NCBI GenBank assembly: GCA_013398295.1
Contig: VZSF01007796.1
Coordinates: 250,256 to 314,255, forward strand
Direction: 5' to 3'
Source of the DNA: Chionis minor
Taxonomy: Eukaryota > Chordata > Aves > Charadriiformes > Chionididae
Length of the DNA: 64,000 bases
Of this stretch, positions 62,399 to 64,000 are shown piece by piece. A program made the position numbers and the translations under genes. A model generated the notes under the pieces. The model was not told where the DNA came from. It did not search any database and saw only the letters and a program-made list of their open reading frames with translations. How positions within the stretch are numbered: position 1 is the stretch's first letter; every line of letters begins with the position of its first letter.

Positions 62399-64000
62399 CT
62401 GCTATAGGGCAACAATACCACGTCAAGATGTCACGTAGCCAGTGGCTTATCAGTTATGCTTGCAGTTAAGAAAACTGTTGTGCTTTCAGATTTGCATGCA
62501 AGTTTTATTACTATTCATACTGATTTTTCACATTTTCAAAGCAAAGCACAGTTTGAAATGGCAGTTGTGCCAGTTCTTCCTCATTTTTACTTCAACAGAC
62601 AAACGTGACACATCAGTACTTTACTACAAGGCTTGTTGCCAGACATACAAGTTGGGTAAACTGGTTGTACAATCCTTTGAATCCACACAAGAATGTCTAA
62701 TTGCCAGTACCATATAATGTCGAGAAGAGGAAACTGAATTGTAAGTAGCAACTGTGTTCCAGTAACACCAAAGCTGATCACACATTACATAGTCATTCTC
62801 TTAAATGTTGGATTCCTGCAGCAGAGACTGAAGTTTGAAAAAAATCACTGAAGTACCTGCACAGTGCAAAGCAAATAGGGTACACCAGTGTGGTCTGAAG
62901 GAGAGCAGTATGCTATTCAGTAGATGACTATGTAACTATGTTAATATGTAATATAATATATAAACATATGTGCAAACATACACACAGATATGATCAAACA
63001 AAGAAGAATGAAAAAAGCGAGGAAAACAAAACTAGAGCATTTAGTATAGTTTTACAGAAAGACGGGGTAAGAGCAAATACTTTATCCTCTATCTCTGATA
63101 GCTGACATAACATGCACCATAATACAAAATGTAAAGGTAACACAAAAACATAAAAAGAGATGACAAAATGAGAGGCAGAACTGATCATACAAAGATAAAG
63201 CTCTCCTCAGGTTTTAGAGATTGAACTGTGATTTCTTTGTATATCAGGATGAATTTTGATTTTTTTTTTAAATTTTTTCTGTCATTTTGGAAGCTTTGCT
63301 GTGACAGAGCTCAACACTTATTCCAAACCCCCCCCCCTCGCCGCCCCCCCCCCCAGTTTAAAACTAATTTCTTCAGTACAAACCTACCGAGTTTGCAGCT
63401 GATTGCAGTTGAGTTCCCCCAGTGGGGAAATCCTGCGGGGCAGAGCCAGTTCTCCAAAGAGAGAGACTCCAGCAATGCCAATTTGAATTAATAGCTTTTA
63501 TAGTTCTTACAGACTCAAAAGCTAATCTGAGGCTGGTCTGGTCTAAACACAAAACAGTCTTTCAGCAAGCATCCTCACTGATCAAGAACACTACATCCAA
63601 TGTGGTACCTATCATCTAAGCCTTGTCCCTCTGTTAAGGCATTTCAGTTTCATGCAAAAAAGCATTGAAGACTCCTGTTTTAATTTGGTTTCATTCCCAT
63701 CTCTTTGCATGTGAGTAAATGCATACAGAAAGTCCAGGAACATTGACAGAATCAAGACTTAGCACTGCCAGTTGTGCTGTCCTGTGTCCTTGATGCTAAA
63801 GAACTGGTCATTCCTCAAATGTCCGAGAGATCTGAAAGTCTCAGATAAGATTTTAATTTGCAAATCCAAACAACTGTGGGAACTAGGAGATATGGGATAT
63901 GAGTTAGATTACCTTAGAAGTCTTAGGTCACTCAGTAAAACTATTTTTATGTCCATGAACATTTTAGTCATCTCTATACCATTCCCGTGCCTTCCATCTA
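62399..64000. other. Right-edge stretch
   Basis: AT-rich apart from the cytosine tract at 63328-63354. It holds the two short minus-strand segments mentioned under 62317-62398. No recognised transposon and no plausible first exon or promoter was seen. Confidence 0.4.
63328..63354 (-). repeat. C10/C11 tract, G-quadruplex candidate on minus strand
   Basis: Ten C's, TCGCCG, then eleven C's on the plus strand. The minus strand therefore carries G11-CGGCGA-G10, where each run can supply two G-tracts of a quadruplex. Such runs also cause polymerase slippage, so the exact length may be unreliable. Confidence 0.85.

Noticed and set aside
1..64000. Bacterial operons, tRNA or rRNA genes, CRISPR arrays, mitochondrial insertions
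   Set aside because: None was seen. Composition, splice-like signals, LTRs and CR1 all point to vertebrate nuclear DNA.

Overview
The window looks like nuclear DNA from a neoavian bird. The firmest evidence is a solo LTR at 51227-51749 whose opening (TGTCCTGGTTTCAGCTGGGA) matches an ERVL-type LTR I know from neoavian genomes, and a CR1 LINE 3' end at 40290-40355. The rest is AT-rich, intron-like DNA with short microsatellites and homopolymer runs. There is nothing prokaryotic, no rRNA or tRNA gene, no CRISPR array, and no protein whose family I recognise.

Layout. 1-40 kb is mostly featureless AT-rich DNA. It holds an ancient L3/CR1-like retroposon tail (about 3.5 kb), three small GC-rich islets (10.3, 21.4 and 24.5 kb), a cluster of palindromes (24.2 kb) and a 113-bp AAAAAG array (27.4 kb). 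40-52 kb is richer in mobile elements: a CR1 tail, a doubtful LTR-like block (45.5 kb), a 709-bp solo LTR (48.5 kb) and the ERVL LTR (51.2 kb). 52-64 kb is again AT-rich, with two G/C-run tracts.

Coding content is uncertain. No long open reading frame looks like an intact gene. On the minus strand, short open segments bounded by splice-like acceptors and donors can be linked in phase from 63.1 kb down to 1.9 kb. That gives 22 segments, 2028 nt and 676 codons, ending in phase 0. The strongest single members are at 1933-2025, 16491-16588, 19153-19251, 23551-23683, 61860-61942 and 62317-62398. I do not recognise the predicted protein. I chose the segments by hand with freedom in sites and frames, and an equally good exon-like segment lies on the plus strand at 49980-50272. 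The model is therefore a hypothesis, and the exon entries carry low confidence.

The plausible alternatives are that the window is the inside of a large uncharacterised minus-strand gene, or that it is intergenic or intronic DNA with no exons. RNA-seq or a protein search would separate them. I saw no convincing new biological system.
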